A DNA stretch of 33,372 nucleotides. Origin: Erysipelothrix sp. (lineage in GTDB: Bacteria > Bacillota_I > Bacilli_A > Erysipelotrichales > Erysipelotrichaceae). A model generated the notes under the pieces. The model had not been told where the DNA came from. It saw nothing but the letters and a program-made list of their open reading frames with translations, and ran no database searches. Positions within the stretch are counted from its first letter, which is position 1, and each line of letters opens with the position of its first letter. The stretch covers positions 1 through 33,372 of the forward strand of contig JAAZDW010000028.1 in the NCBI GenBank assembly GCA_012512595.1, in the 5' to 3' direction. The position numbers and the translations under genes were made by a program. This document shows positions 23,980 through 31,017 of the stretch, piece by piece.

Positions 23980-24318
23980 TTAGATAATTCTAAATAAATT
24001 ATAAATAAATAATATGGCTGCAATTACAATTGAAAGCTTTAAGTATTTTCGCTTTTCTGTATATAAGTAAAGACTTATAAATAATAGTAAAAATGGTCCC
24101 AAAATAAATAGGCCATGGTATAAAAAGGCTTGGTTAAAATTTAAACTTAAAACACTAAGCCAAGCTCTTGTCATTCCGGTGGTTGGCGTTAGTAGTCCAA
24201 AGAAATATGTGATTGGTGAGTAAACTTTAAATACTTGTAAGGCAATTGTGTAAATAAAAAGAACACTTAAAATTAAAACTGCTTTATGTGTTCTTTTATT
24301 TTGATTGTTTTTATCCAT
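23980..24318 (-). CDS. DUF2752-like membrane protein lacking the usual cysteines
   Basis: This 112-residue protein has three hydrophobic segments. The centre reads 'GLLTPTTGMTRAWLSVLSLN' and 'QAFLYHGLFILGPFLLLFIS', which aligns by eye with the DUF2752 signature C-P-G-C-G-x-T-R-A followed by 'AxxxNPL'. Here both Cys of the CPGCG motif are replaced (PTTGMTRA), while Gly-Met-Thr-Arg-Ala is kept. Function of the family is unknown. The start overlaps the stop of the TM2 gene as TAATG, so the two are coupled; DUF2752 next to TM2 is, as I recall, a recurrent pairing in Firmicutes and Bacteroidetes. Confidence 0.72.
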   Translation of the reverse strand: MDKNNQNKRTHKAVLILSVLFIYTIALQVFKVYSPITYFFGLLTPTTGMTRAWLSVLSLNFNQAFLYHGLFILGPFLLLFISLYLYTEKRKYLKLSIVIAAILFIYNLFRII

Positions 24319-24653
24319 TACACCAAGTTTAAAAACATTTGAAGATTTTGTTGTTTAACTCGGTTTGAAATAATAAACCAGTCATAAATTGTTAAGATTC
24401 CACAAAGCCCTCCCGTTAAAAGCTTTAAGACTCCCATCCCCATATCACCAATCATAAATCGGTCGATACCTAAAGTTCCCCCGACAACTGAAATAATTAA
24501 GTACATAGTTGGATCTTTCAAATCAAGACTATTAATCATATAAAGATCTTTTTCCTCTAAAGTGTCTAAAATTTCTTTGATTGACCTTAGTGATTCTTGT
24601 GGAAAAAACTTAGCCTTGTTGGCAAAAAATAAATCTGTTTGTGTTACACTCAT
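24318..24653 (-). CDS. TM2-domain protein
   Basis: 111 residues. About 45 hydrophilic N-terminal residues ('FFPQESLRSIKEILDTLEEK') precede a TM2 domain. Its first helix is 'MYLIISVVGGTLGIDRFMIG', carrying the family's G-x-x-G-x-D/H-R-F turn. The second is 'GVLKLLTGGLCGILTIYDWF'. TM2 proteins are small membrane proteins of unknown role. ATG 24653 is preferred over ATG 24659 because AAAAAGGGGA is correctly spaced only for the former. A 33-base gap without a terminator follows the PTS IIB gene, so they may share a transcript. Confidence 0.82.
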   Translation of the reverse strand: MSVTQTDLFFANKAKFFPQESLRSIKEILDTLEEKDLYMINSLDLKDPTMYLIISVVGGTLGIDRFMIGDMGMGVLKLLTGGLCGILTIYDWFIISNRVKQQNLQMFLNLV

Positions 24654-24686
24654 ATTCATTCCCCTTTTTCTATTCCTTTATTAATC

Positions 24687-24995
24687 TTACACAAGAAGTC
24701 GGTAAGTTTCAAGTGCATCTTTTAAAATTAAATCCCCACGCAGCAGTCCAAAGTCTTGTGTATTCATAACTAAAACTAATTTCCCTTTAGATAAACTTTT
24801 AACGTCTTCTAAAGTATATCTAATTTGTGGGCCTAATAAGATAATGTCAGCTAGTGGGATCCTATCTTTTTTTTCCAAATCACCAATTGCTAAAACTTCT
24901 ACATCAAGCTTATTTTTTTCTACATAGGCTTGCATATTTTCAACTACTTTTTGTGTTGAAATCCCACTTGTACATATAAGTAAAACTTTTACCAT
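24687..24995 (-). CDS. Orphan PTS EIIB, lactose/cellobiose type
   Basis: This 102-residue cytoplasmic protein is MVKVLLICTSGISTQKVVEN followed by 'MQAYVEKNKL'. This is the PTS_IIB fold of the lactose/cellobiose class, with the phosphoryl-carrying Cys8 and the C-x5-S/T loop at 8-14. The rest, 'VEVLAIGDLEKK', 'ADIILLGPQIRYTLEDVK' and 'VLVMNTQDFGLLRGD', agrees with the family. EIIB passes phosphate from EIIA to sugar in EIIC. Neither EIIA nor EIIC is in this window, so it either works with subunits elsewhere or is regulatory. ATG 24995 has GGAGGG nine bases ahead; an in-frame ATG at 25019 lies upstream of that SD and of the family's usual start. Confidence 0.85.
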   Translation of the reverse strand: MVKVLLICTSGISTQKVVENMQAYVEKNKLDVEVLAIGDLEKKDRIPLADIILLGPQIRYTLEDVKSLSKGKLVLVMNTQDFGLLRGDLILKDALETYRLLV

Positions 24996-25017
24996 GATAA
25001 TCCCTCCATCCACCTTC

Positions 25018-25026
25018 ATTATAACA
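25018..25026 (-). promoter_or_regulatory. Extended -10 promoter for the PTS IIB gene
   Basis: On the minus strand TGTTATAAT (25026-25018) is a perfect extended -10, 22 bases before the IIB start and immediately after the terminator of the preceding gene. No clear -35. Confidence 0.55.
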
Positions 25027-25030
25027 TTAA

Positions 25031-25072
25031 TAAAAAATGAGTGTAAACGACACTTAATCCTTTACACTCATT
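25031..25072 (-). terminator. Terminator of the ankyrin/EF-G-like operon
   Basis: A perfect 12-bp stem, AATGAGTGTAAA with TTTACACTCATT (25036-25047 and 25061-25072), with a 13-base loop. It is followed on the minus strand by a T run (25035-25031). It begins 7 bases past the stop of the GTPase gene. Confidence 0.9.
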
Positions 25073-25078
25073 CATATT

Positions 25079-27142
25079 TTAGTCTTCTTTTTTGTTTGCC
25101 TCAATTACGGCCGTTGCAATACTGTTTGGAACTTCTTTATATCTCGATAATTCATAAGTATATTGGCCCTTGCCCTGGGTCATTGATCTTAAGTCAGTAG
25201 CATATTCAATAACTTCGGCCATTGGAACTTCTGCATTAATAATTTGGTCATGGTATGGATCATAGTCCATGCCCGTAATAATTCCGCGCTTTTTGTTTAA
25301 GTCGCCAACGATAGTTCCCGTATATGCCTCTGGAACTACGACTTGCATCGTCACCATTGGCTCAAGTAAGACTGGCTCAGCCTTTGGTATACCTGCCCGA
25401 TAAGCAATCCTGGCGGCCGTCTTAAAGGCGATATCTTTCGAGTCGACATCATGGTAAGAACCATCAGTTAAAGTAGCTTTGACTCCGACCATTTTATAGC
25501 CAGCTAAAACGCCTTCCTTCATTGCTTCGCGTAAGCCATCTTCAACAGCTGAGAAATACTGTCTTGGAACACTTCCGCCAAAAACGGTTTCTTCAAAAAT
25601 CATTTCTTCAGTATCAGCTGGTTCAAAGTTTACAAATACATGACCATATTGGCCTGAGCCACCTGATTGTTTTTTATGTTTACCTTCGGCTAAAACACTA
25701 CCTTTTATTGTCTCGCGGTATTGAACTTTTAATGGTTGTTTAATAACTTCAACTCGATATCTTGCCTTCATTTTGGCAATTGCGACATCAATTAGTTGCG
25801 AGCCAATTCCATACATTACTGTTTGATTTGTTTCGCGGTTACGGTCAATTCTAATTGTTTTATTTTCTTCTGTGATACGGTGGAGGGCATTTGATAATTT
25901 ATCTTCGTCATCTTTGGACTTTGGTTCAATTGCAACACCTAACATTGGACGACTAAAGTCAATTGGAAAGTGTTTGACAGGATAGTCTTTTGTAGCCAGC
26001 GTATCATTTGTGTCAGTGTTGGATAATTTAACAACAGCCCCAATATCACCAGTAAACAGTTTTCCAACTGCTTCTTGGTATTTACCATTAATTATATAGA
26101 TGGCATTGATTCTTTCGACTGCTCTTTTTTGAACATTGTATATTTCTGAGTCTGAGGTTAAAACACCACTCATAATTTTAATATAAGAAATCTTACCTAC
26201 AAAAGGATCAATAATCGTCTTAAAGACAAAGGCTGATAAGTGTTCTTGTTCATTTGTTTCTAATTCAATAACACTATTGTCTTGGTCAAAGGCTTCAACT
26301 GTCCCTTTTTCTTCATAATTTGGAAAGTATTCTGTTATTAAGTCTAAAAGACGTTTAATCCCAGTTTGATTTAAAGCTGACCCACAGTAAACTGGTCTAA
26401 TTTCACCTTCACGGACAGCTGTTTTTAAACCAACCGCAATTTCTTCTTCAGTAAATCTTTCACCTTCAAAGAATTTTTCCATTAAACTATCATCAGTCAT
26501 CGCCACGGCTTCAGCTAAATGATTATAGTACTCATCAACGATGTCCTTCATATTTTCTGGAACATCTTTTGCGGTCTTACGGTCATTGTAGTACCATGCC
26601 TTATTTCTTAAAATATTGACACTACCAATAACTTTACGGTCTTCAATAATCGGAATTTCAAATAAAATAACACTTTTACCAAATTGTTCTCTTAGTGAAT
26701 TATATACTTGGTCAAAGTCAGCTTTTTCATCATCTAGTTTATTAATAAAAAAGATTGTTGGAAGATTAAGACGATTTACTTCGCGATAAGCACTAATTGT
26801 CCCAGCTTCAACTCCTTCAATCGCACTTACTACAATTAAGGCATTATCGGCGACTTTTAAGGCTGATTCTTGTTCGCCTACAAAGTCTAAATAGCCTGGA
26901 GTATCTAGCATGTTTACTTTGCAGTCATTCCACTCAACTGGAATAACAGCTGTGTATATTGACTGACCTTTTTCAATTTCTTCTGGTTCAAAGTCTAAAG
27001 AACTTGTACCTTGGTTACTGTTGCCCATCCGGTCAGTTACGCCATTATAATAAAGAATTGAATCTACAAGCGAAGTTTTTCCGCTACCACTGTGTCCAAG
27101 TAAGACAATGTTTCTAATTTGATCTGCTAAATAGTCTTTCAT
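25079..27142 (-). CDS. EF-G-like translation-factor GTPase (FusA paralogue)
   Basis: This 687-residue protein has the EF-G domain order. The G domain has P-loop GHSGSGKT (16-23), 'DFEPEEIEKGQSI' as a divergent switch I (49-61), DTPG (80-83) and NKLD (134-137). Domain II ('VFKTIIDPFVGKISYIKIMS'), domain III, domain IV ('GGSGQYGHVFVNFEPA') and domain V ('EPMVTMQVVVPEAYTGTIVG', 'GQYTYELSRYKEVP') follow. It resembles the EF-G2/EF-G-like group more than canonical FusA, whose switch reads RGITI, or TetM. Roles of such paralogues are mostly untested; ribosome recycling, rescue or protection are options. Start ATG 27142, behind AGGAGG in the end of the ankyrin gene, one base after that stop. Confidence 0.9.
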   Translation of the reverse strand: MKDYLADQIRNIVLLGHSGSGKTSLVDSILYYNGVTDRMGNSNQGTSSLDFEPEEIEKGQSIYTAVIPVEWNDCKVNMLDTPGYLDFVGEQESALKVADNALIVVSAIEGVEAGTISAYREVNRLNLPTIFFINKLDDEKADFDQVYNSLREQFGKSVILFEIPIIEDRKVIGSVNILRNKAWYYNDRKTAKDVPENMKDIVDEYYNHLAEAVAMTDDSLMEKFFEGERFTEEEIAVGLKTAVREGEIRPVYCGSALNQTGIKRLLDLITEYFPNYEEKGTVEAFDQDNSVIELETNEQEHLSAFVFKTIIDPFVGKISYIKIMSGVLTSDSEIYNVQKRAVERINAIYIINGKYQEAVGKLFTGDIGAVVKLSNTDTNDTLATKDYPVKHFPIDFSRPMLGVAIEPKSKDDEDKLSNALHRITEENKTIRIDRNRETNQTVMYGIGSQLIDVAIAKMKARYRVEVIKQPLKVQYRETIKGSVLAEGKHKKQSGGSGQYGHVFVNFEPADTEEMIFEETVFGGSVPRQYFSAVEDGLREAMKEGVLAGYKMVGVKATLTDGSYHDVDSKDIAFKTAARIAYRAGIPKAEPVLLEPMVTMQVVVPEAYTGTIVGDLNKKRGIITGMDYDPYHDQIINAEVPMAEVIEYATDLRSMTQGKGQYTYELSRYKEVPNSIATAVIEANKKED

Positions 27143-27143
27143 C

Positions 27144-27824
27144 TTAGTCCTCCTCAACTTTCAAGTAAGGCTTTAATTCTTCAAAACTGTGACCTCTAAC
27201 ATAATGAATAGCATAATTTCCATCATTATCTTTTATACTAGTATCAGCACCTGCATTTAATAATAGCTTAACTAAATCAACATAGCCTGAATAACTAGCA
27301 CGCATTAAGGATGTTACACCATTAAAGTCTTGGGCATCAACTTGTGCACCATTTGTCAGTAAAACTTTTACTACATCAACTTTAAAGGCAATACAAGCAT
27401 CCATTAATGCGGTGCGACCTTTATTATCGGCAACATTAACGTCAGCACCCTTTTCAATTAATAGTTCAACAATATCTGTATGGCCTAAAAATGCGGCGCG
27501 CATTAAGGCTGTTCGACCACGATAGTCGGCTTGATTAATAACAGCACCACGGGCGACTAAGGAATCGACGATATGGTAGTGACCATTTTTAGCGGCTCCC
27601 ATTAGAGCTGTTTTATTATTTTTGTCTAAAAGATTAGTCTTAGCACCACGTTCCATTAAAAAGTCGACGACCTCATCATAGCCACGTTTGGCTACTCTTG
27701 TAAGAGCGGTACGGTTATCGGCATTGACAACATTGATGTCAGCGCCAGCTTCAAGTGCTTCAAGAACGCTTTTTAAATCTCTAGCGACGGCACCCTCGAA
27801 AAATTTACGATCTACTTGATTCAT
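27144..27824 (-). CDS. Ankyrin-repeat protein
   Basis: This 226-residue soluble protein consists almost wholly of six to seven ankyrin repeats. Successive phrases are 'NRTALTRVAKRGYDEVVDFL', 'NKTALMGAAKNGHYHIVDSL', 'GRTALMRAAFLGHTDIVELL', 'GRTALMDACIAFKVDVVKVL' and 'GVTSLMRASYSGYVDLVKLL', plus degenerate first and last units. Such repeats bind proteins; no enzymatic domain is present. ATG 27824 has AAAAGGAGGAG directly upstream; longer frames have no ribosome binding site and read back into the attenuator. Its last codons hold the SD of the EF-G-like gene, which starts one base later. This coupling suggests the two products act together (inference). Confidence 0.92.
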   Translation of the reverse strand: MNQVDRKFFEGAVARDLKSVLEALEAGADINVVNADNRTALTRVAKRGYDEVVDFLMERGAKTNLLDKNNKTALMGAAKNGHYHIVDSLVARGAVINQADYRGRTALMRAAFLGHTDIVELLIEKGADVNVADNKGRTALMDACIAFKVDVVKVLLTNGAQVDAQDFNGVTSLMRASYSGYVDLVKLLLNAGADTSIKDNDGNYAIHYVRGHSFEELKPYLKVEED

Positions 27825-27857
27825 AATTACTCCTCCTTTTTCTATTTGACTTGGAAT

Positions 27858-27884
27858 AAAAAAAGACGACACAGCGTGTACGTC
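27858..27884 (-). terminator. Attenuator terminator ahead of the ankyrin/EF-G-like operon
   Basis: On the minus strand GACG-T-ACAC, loop GCT, GTGT-CGTC (27884-27865) is followed by seven T's (27864-27858). The stem is 8 bp with one bulged T. It lies between the leader ORF stop, which it touches, and the ankyrin start 34 bases on, so every transcript from the promoter at 27964-27991 must pass it. Confidence 0.8.
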
Positions 27885-27941
27885 CTAATTCTCCATATTA
27901 AAGATAATATCTCGTGATTTGATTTTTACAACTCTGCACAT
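27885..27941 (-). CDS. Leader peptide, 18 residues, of a probable ribosome-mediated attenuator
   Basis: The minus strand reads MCRVVKIKSRDIIFNMEN and stops at TAG 27887-27885, directly against the terminator hairpin. AGAGGTG lies six bases ahead of ATG 27941; an in-frame ATG at 27947 abuts that SD and is unlikely. A six-base inverted repeat ATATTA/TAATAT (27895-27910) falls inside the frame. A ribosome sitting at the end of this ORF would cover the 5' arm of the terminator. Promoter, SD, short ORF, hairpin with T run and operon follow one another as in known antibiotic- or amino-acid-responsive leaders such as that of tet(M). The peptide has no run of one amino acid, favouring a ribosome-state signal over an amino-acid signal (inference). 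Confidence 0.65.
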   Translation of the reverse strand: MCRVVKIKSRDIIFNMEN

Positions 27942-27963
27942 AAACATCACCTCTGTTAATATG

Positions 27964-27991
27964 ATTATATAATAATTAAAAGAAAATGCAA
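27964..27991 (-). promoter_or_regulatory. Promoter of the leader-ankyrin-EF-G-like operon
   Basis: On the minus strand TTGCAT (27991-27986), 16 bp, then a perfect TATAAT (27969-27964). The leader ATG follows 22 bases later. Confidence 0.7.
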
Positions 27992-28062
27992 GGGCTTTCA
28001 CTTGTTTAACTTTGATTTCCTTGAAAATTCAAAAATTGTTTACTTTTTAAAGTTAGCTAAAT

Positions 28063-29253
28063 TTAAGAGTTTAATTTTGAGATGTTTAAACTTAAACGCT
28101 TTAAAGCTGCATCTAAAGCCCAACTTGGGGTTGCGATATTAAAACGTACAAAACCTTGACCACTTTTGCCATAGGTATCTCCACTATTAATATAAATTTG
28201 ACAAACATCAACTAAAAAATCAAACAATTCCTTGTCACTTTTATTTAAAGCCCTAAAATCTAGCCATAAAAGATAAGTTCCTTCTAAGGGGCTAACTTTA
28301 ATCATTGGTAAGTGCTCTTTTATGTACGTATTCATTAGATTGTAGTTATATGTAATTTGGGTTAAAAACTCATCAAACCAAGCTTCACACTCGGTATAGG
28401 CAATTTCTGTTAACTTAAAGCCAAAAGCATTAAAATTTGTTTTACAGTTTTTAGCCACATAATCATTATAACGATTACGGATATCTTGATTTGGAATTAC
28501 AATAAAGGATGTTGTAACCCCGGCTAAGTTAAAAGACTTTCCAGCTGAGGTTAACATAATTGTATTCTCTAAACTGCGCTTATTTAAACTGGCATAAATG
28601 TGGTGGCTATGACCTTCTAAGGTTATGTCCATATGTATTTCATCTGAAACGACTAAAACACCATATTTTGTCGTAATCGTTGAAACTTCTTCTAATTCTG
28701 CCTTTGTCCAAACTCGACCAACCGGATTGTGGGGTGAACATAAGATTAAAACTTTATTATTTGAATTAGCACACTGTTTTTCTAATAAGTCAAAGTCAAT
28801 GGTATACTTTCCATTTGTATTTATTAGTCCACACTCGATAACTTTTCTTTCGGCTTTTACAATACTTTTAGCAAAGGGTGGATAAACTGGGGTCATAATA
28901 ATGATGCCATCCCCTTCACTGCTGAAGGCTCTAATACTATTAAAGATACTAGCAACCACACCACTACCATCTAAGATCCACTCGCGCTTTATTTCAAAGT
29001 TATAGCGCTTAATAACCCAATTAATAAAACTATTGTAGTAGTTGTCATCAGGTTGTGTATATCCAAAAAGTGTCTCATCAATATATTGTTTAAACTTATC
29101 TATTAAAACATCGGGATATTTAAAATCATAATCTGCGATTGAAAATGGTGGAATGTTATTACTGGCAAGATTTGAATTTCTTTTATCCATCAAGTTCCAT
29201 TTGATTGAGTTTTTATTTTTTCGATTAACTAATGTTTCAAAGTCATACTTCAT
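28063..29253 (-). CDS. MalY/PatB-type PLP-dependent C-S lyase (cystathionine beta-lyase-like)
   Basis: This 396-residue fold-type I PLP enzyme is of normal length. The PLP lysine is Lys239 in 'LTSAGKSFNLAG'. Other landmarks are 'DYDFKYP' (41-47), 'GYTQPDDNYY', 'PVYPPF' (122-127), 'CSPHNPVGRVWT' (172-183), 'VVSDEIHMD' (201-209) and a C-terminal 'GQGFVRFNIATP' arginine that binds substrate carboxylate. Members cleave cystathionine or cysteine conjugates to a thiol, pyruvate and ammonia; some act as regulators (MalY). TAAGGAGG is upstream of the ATG. It is monocistronic with its own promoter; no methionine-pathway genes adjoin it. No obvious terminator is seen after its stop. Confidence 0.9.
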   Translation of the reverse strand: MKYDFETLVNRKNKNSIKWNLMDKRNSNLASNNIPPFSIADYDFKYPDVLIDKFKQYIDETLFGYTQPDDNYYNSFINWVIKRYNFEIKREWILDGSGVVASIFNSIRAFSSEGDGIIIMTPVYPPFAKSIVKAERKVIECGLINTNGKYTIDFDLLEKQCANSNNKVLILCSPHNPVGRVWTKAELEEVSTITTKYGVLVVSDEIHMDITLEGHSHHIYASLNKRSLENTIMLTSAGKSFNLAGVTTSFIVIPNQDIRNRYNDYVAKNCKTNFNAFGFKLTEIAYTECEAWFDEFLTQITYNYNLMNTYIKEHLPMIKVSPLEGTYLLWLDFRALNKSDKELFDFLVDVCQIYINSGDTYGKSGQGFVRFNIATPSWALDAALKRLSLNISKLNS

Positions 29254-29276
29254 AAAATAACCTCCTTAATAAGTCT

Positions 29277-29306
29277 ATTGTATAATAAACACTTCAATAT
29301 TTACAA
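29277..29306 (-). promoter_or_regulatory. Promoter candidate for the PLP lyase gene
   Basis: On the minus strand TTGTAA (29306-29301), 18 bp, then TACAAT (29282-29277). A TATACA register with a 16-bp spacer is equally possible. Confidence 0.5.
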
Positions 29307-29346
29307 TTATTTAATTAATAAATAGTCAGTCTTTAGGGCTTATGTT

Positions 29347-29382
29347 AAAAAGTATAAAAGCCAACCTTTTAAGTTGGCTTTT
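29347..29382 (-). terminator. asnS terminator
   Basis: AAAAGCCAAC (29356-29365) and GTTGGCTTTT (29373-29382) form a 10-bp stem with a 7-base loop. On the minus strand it is followed by an interrupted T tract down to 29347, 20 bases past the asnS stop. Confidence 0.8.
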
Positions 29383-29401
29383 AGAGTAAATTTTACCTTG
29401 T

Positions 29402-30781
29402 TTAAAACTCTAAATTATTAACTGTTCTTGGAAATGGGATAACGTCTCTAATATTTGAAACGCCAGTAATATACATTAGAAATCTTTCAAAGCCCAGTCC
29501 ATAGCCAGCATGTTTAACTCCGCCATAGCGTCTAAGATCTAAGTACCAGTCCATTGAAATATCTTTTATATGTTCTTCTTGCAGACGGCTTTCTAAGACA
29601 TCTAAGCGTTCTTCTCTCTGTGATGCACCGACAATCTCACCAACTGATGGAACAAGTAAGTCCGCTCCAGCAACCGTCTTGCCATCATCATTGGCACGCA
29701 TGTAGTAAGGTTTGATTGCCTTTGGATAATCTTTTACAAAGACTGGTCCTTTAATGATTTCTTCACAAATATAACGTTCGTGTTCAGACTTTAAGTCAAT
29801 TCCCCATTCAACTGGAAATTCAAAATTTTGTTTTGATTCTAATAACATCTCAATTGCTTCTGTGTAAGTGATGATTTTAAATGTCGAATCGGCAACTTTT
29901 TCTAATTTCTCAATTAAACCTTTTTGGATAAATTTATCAAAAAATTCCATTTCAACTTCACAGTTAACTAAAACATATTTAATTAAATACTTAACCATGT
30001 CTTCAACTAAGTCCATACAGTCATCTAAATCGGCAAAGGCAATTTCAGGTTCGATCATCCAAAACTCTGAAGCATGACGGTTAGTGTTAGATTTTTCGGC
30101 TCTAAATGTTGGACCAAAAGTATACACATCTCTAAAAGCCATGATAAAGGCTTCGGCATGAAGCTGTCCAGTGCCAGTTAAAAACGCATGCTTTTTAAAG
30201 TAGTCTTTTTCATAGTCAGCATCTTGACGGGTAGTAACAGTAAATGTTTGACCAGTTCCTTCGCCATCACTTGTGGTTAAAATTGGTGAGTGTAAGTAAA
30301 CAAAACCTTGGCTTTGAAAAAACTCATGGACTCCCATTGATAAGATTGATCTTACTCTAAAGACGGCATTAAATGTATTTGTCCTTGGTCTTAAGTGCGA
30401 TATTTCTCTTAAGTATTCAAAAGAATGGCGTTTTTTCTGTAATGGATAACCTTCCTCTACATCGCCCTCTAAGATAACCTCTTTTAGTAAAATTTCAAAA
30501 GGTTGTTTTGACTTTGGAGTTAAAACTAGTTTTCCACTAACGGTAATTGCAACGCCAGTATTATAAGTAGAAACCTCATCAAAGTTTTCTAAAGTTTTGT
30601 CATAAACTAATTGGGTACTTTTAAAATATGTTCCATCATTAAATTCAATGAAGCCAATTTGGCCACTATCACGATTAGTTCTTATCCAACCTGATAATTC
30701 AACATATTCTAAACTATCTAATTGAGCTAAACTTTGAGTTTTAACTAACTCATATAATTCTCTTACGGTAACAAATTCCAT
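29402..30781 (-). CDS. asnS: Asparaginyl-tRNA synthetase AsnRS
   Basis: This 459-residue class IIb synthetase charges tRNA-Asn. The N-terminal OB-fold anticodon domain has 'VELSGWIRTNRDSGQIGFIE'. The catalytic core has 'THTFNAVFRVR'-like motif 1, motif 2 'FGPTFRAEKSNTNRHASEFW' (222-241), which with its Ser-Asn-Thr-Asn phrase is AsnRS- rather than AspRS-type, and motif 3 'GYGLGFERFLMY' (about 426-437). The length fits bacterial AsnRS. ATG 30781 has AGGAGG upstream; the frame runs on 12 codons into the T-box region but without a start signal. Expression is controlled by the T-box leader with an Asn specifier, and a terminator follows. Confidence 0.96.
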   Translation of the reverse strand: MEFVTVRELYELVKTQSLAQLDSLEYVELSGWIRTNRDSGQIGFIEFNDGTYFKSTQLVYDKTLENFDEVSTYNTGVAITVSGKLVLTPKSKQPFEILLKEVILEGDVEEGYPLQKKRHSFEYLREISHLRPRTNTFNAVFRVRSILSMGVHEFFQSQGFVYLHSPILTTSDGEGTGQTFTVTTRQDADYEKDYFKKHAFLTGTGQLHAEAFIMAFRDVYTFGPTFRAEKSNTNRHASEFWMIEPEIAFADLDDCMDLVEDMVKYLIKYVLVNCEVEMEFFDKFIQKGLIEKLEKVADSTFKIITYTEAIEMLLESKQNFEFPVEWGIDLKSEHERYICEEIIKGPVFVKDYPKAIKPYYMRANDDGKTVAGADLLVPSVGEIVGASQREERLDVLESRLQEEHIKDISMDWYLDLRRYGGVKHAGYGLGFERFLMYITGVSNIRDVIPFPRTVNNLEF

Positions 30782-30800
30782 ATTATTTCCTCCTAAATAT

Positions 30801-30985
30801 AAAAAAACGCATAACAAGGAACGTCATGCGCGGTACCATCCTAATTCATTATAAAAATGCTCTCGATACAGTTAACGCCTGTTTACGTAGTTGTCTACTT
30901 AACTTTCACCAACTAAGCTCATAAAGTGTTGAATATTATTTAGCAAATACTTAGCTTCCACCACTCTAAGCTCGCTGAAAATGCT
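30801..30985 (-). promoter_or_regulatory. T-box leader of asnS (tRNA-Asn sensing)
   Basis: The minus strand carries the T-box sequence AGGATGGTACCGCG (30842-30829), which overlaps the terminator hairpin GTCATGCG/CGCATAAC (30830-30808) ending in seven T's. Upstream, Stem I includes the AGAG-TGGTG region (about 30970-30955) and a specifier loop. There the phrase TTC-AAC-ACTTTATGAGC puts AAC, an asparagine codon, at 30930-30928, just before the conserved ACTTT-GAG. Uncharged tRNA-Asn would pair with AAC and with the T-box bulge to form the antiterminator and allow asnS transcription. The specifier agrees with the gene, which supports the reading. Stem II/III details were not modelled. Confidence 0.88.
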
Positions 30986-30989
30986 AGTA

Positions 30990-31017
30990 ATAATATCTTC
31001 TTTAATCTTTGCTATAA
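30990..31017 (-). promoter_or_regulatory. Promoter candidate for the asnS T-box transcript
   Basis: On the minus strand TTATAG (31017-31012), 16 bp, then TATTAT (30995-30990). It overlaps the last codons of rex and fires just before Stem I. The -35 is weak; readthrough from rex is the alternative. Confidence 0.4.

Noticed and set aside
25522-25743. Open frame on the plus strand inside the EF-G-like gene
   Set aside because: It is antisense to a strongly conserved domain IV/V region, has no ribosome binding site and no family resemblance.
27858-27947. Second T-box, ahead of the ankyrin gene
   Set aside because: The GGACGTACACG stretch superficially recalls a T-box but lacks GGTGGNACCGCG; the SD plus short ORF explains the region better.
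28000-28062. Terminator after the PLP lyase gene
   Set aside because: ACTTT/AAAGT pieces can pair but no stable stem followed by a T run was found.
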